Shown here one piece after another: positions 5,390 through 5,763 of a stretch of DNA of 5,763 nt (position 1 is its first letter; each line of letters starts with the position of its first letter). The position numbers and the translations under genes were made by a program. Under the pieces are notes generated by a model. It had not been told where the DNA came from, made no database searches, and saw only the letters and a program-made list of their open reading frames with translations. This DNA comes from Caldisericota bacterium (GTDB lineage: Bacteria; Caldisericota; Caldisericia; Cryosericales; Cryosericaceae). The DNA is taken from the NCBI GenBank assembly GCA_026390215.1, contig JAPLGJ010000014.1, positions 1 to 5,763 on the forward strand, given 5' to 3'.

Positions 5390-5763
5390 CCACACAGTTC
5401 ACTAGACCCGGCATCGCGCAGGGGACGCTCGTCGTCCTCGTCGGCCCATCCGGGTCGGGCAAGTCGACGTTTGCTCAACAGCACTTCAAGCCGACCCACA
5501 TCGTATCGTCCGACGCCTGCCGCGCCATCGTCGCGGACGACGAAGCGGACCAGGCTGCGACCGCTGCCGCATTTGCAGTCCTGCACTGTATCGTCGAACA
5601 GCGTCTGCGCGCCGGCCGCATCACGGTCGTCGATGCCACGAACGTCCAGGCGAAAGCGCGCCGGCCACTACTGGAGCTCGCAGCCCGCTATCACCGTCCA
5701 TGCATGGCTATCCTGTTCGAGCTTCCGCCACAAGTGTGCAAGGAGCGCAACCGGCAGCGGCAG
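5386..5763 (+). CDS. pnkp: Bacterial Pnkp (polynucleotide kinase-phosphatase), N-terminal kinase domain, cut by window edge
   Basis: First 126 residues of an RNA end-healing enzyme, open to the right edge. Full bacterial Pnkp is about 850-870 residues: 5'-OH kinase, metallophosphoesterase 2',3'-phosphatase, then ligase-like adenylyltransferase. Only most of the kinase is seen here. Strand TLVVLV leads into the P-loop GPSGSGKST (20-28, K26 and S27). SSDACR (41-46) gives D43 and R46, and TVVDATNVQ (80-88) is the second core motif. The lid begins with CKERNRQR (118-125; R121 and R125). The spacings K26-D43-R46-R121-R125 equal those I recall for K21, D38, R41, R116 and R120 of C. thermocellum Pnkp. 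The ATG overlaps the peptidase stop (ATGA, 5386-5389), with AAGGGGG 11 nt upstream. The partner methyltransferase Hen1 is not in the window and may lie downstream. Confidence 0.92.
   Translation, partial: MTTQFTRPGIAQGTLVVLVGPSGSGKSTFAQQHFKPTHIVSSDACRAIVADDEADQAATAAAFAVLHCIVEQRLRAGRITVVDATNVQAKARRPLLELAARYHRPCMAILFELPPQVCKERNRQRQ

Overview
The window is a G+C-rich bacterial segment with two divergent gene blocks separated by one 354-nt intergenic region (2748-3101). No rRNA, tRNA, insertion sequence or CRISPR array is visible. Taxonomy cannot be fixed from this sequence. The copper-amine-oxidase-type stalk domain is common in Firmicutes and some deep-branching anaerobic or thermophilic lineages. 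The Pnkp RNA-repair kinase resembles the Clostridium thermocellum enzyme. I infer an anaerobic, G+C-rich, Firmicutes-like or candidate-phylum bacterium, with low confidence.

Left block (minus strand, 2747 down to 1 and beyond): a class-III metal-chelate ABC importer in the order substrate-binding protein, ATPase, FecCD-type permease. The permease is cut by the left edge. The genes are tightly packed (3-nt gap, then an ATGA overlap), so they form one operon. The binding protein carries an N-terminal stalk domain and a signal peptide without a lipobox. The cargo (ferric siderophore, haem, cobalamin or another chelate) cannot be decided from the sequence.

Intergenic region: a near-consensus minus-strand promoter (TTGACA, 16 nt, TATACT) drives a leader of about 160 nt. 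The leader holds three consecutive stem-loops with different stems but the same hexaloop CGUCGU, spaced exactly 29 nt apart. They are followed by a nested hairpin that pairs the Shine-Dalgarno sequence of the binding-protein gene. This looks like a translational control leader. It matches no riboswitch class I recognise and is the most interesting thing in the window. A weaker plus-strand promoter with an inverted repeat filling its spacer faces the other way.

Right block (plus strand, 3102 to the right edge): a RimJ/RimL-like GNAT acetyltransferase, an M28-like metallopeptidase related to the DUF4910 type, and the start of a bacterial Pnkp (polynucleotide kinase-phosphatase). Both junctions are 4-nt ATGA overlaps, so the three are probably translated together. 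The association of an RNA-repair kinase with an acetyltransferase and a peptidase is unusual and its purpose is unknown.
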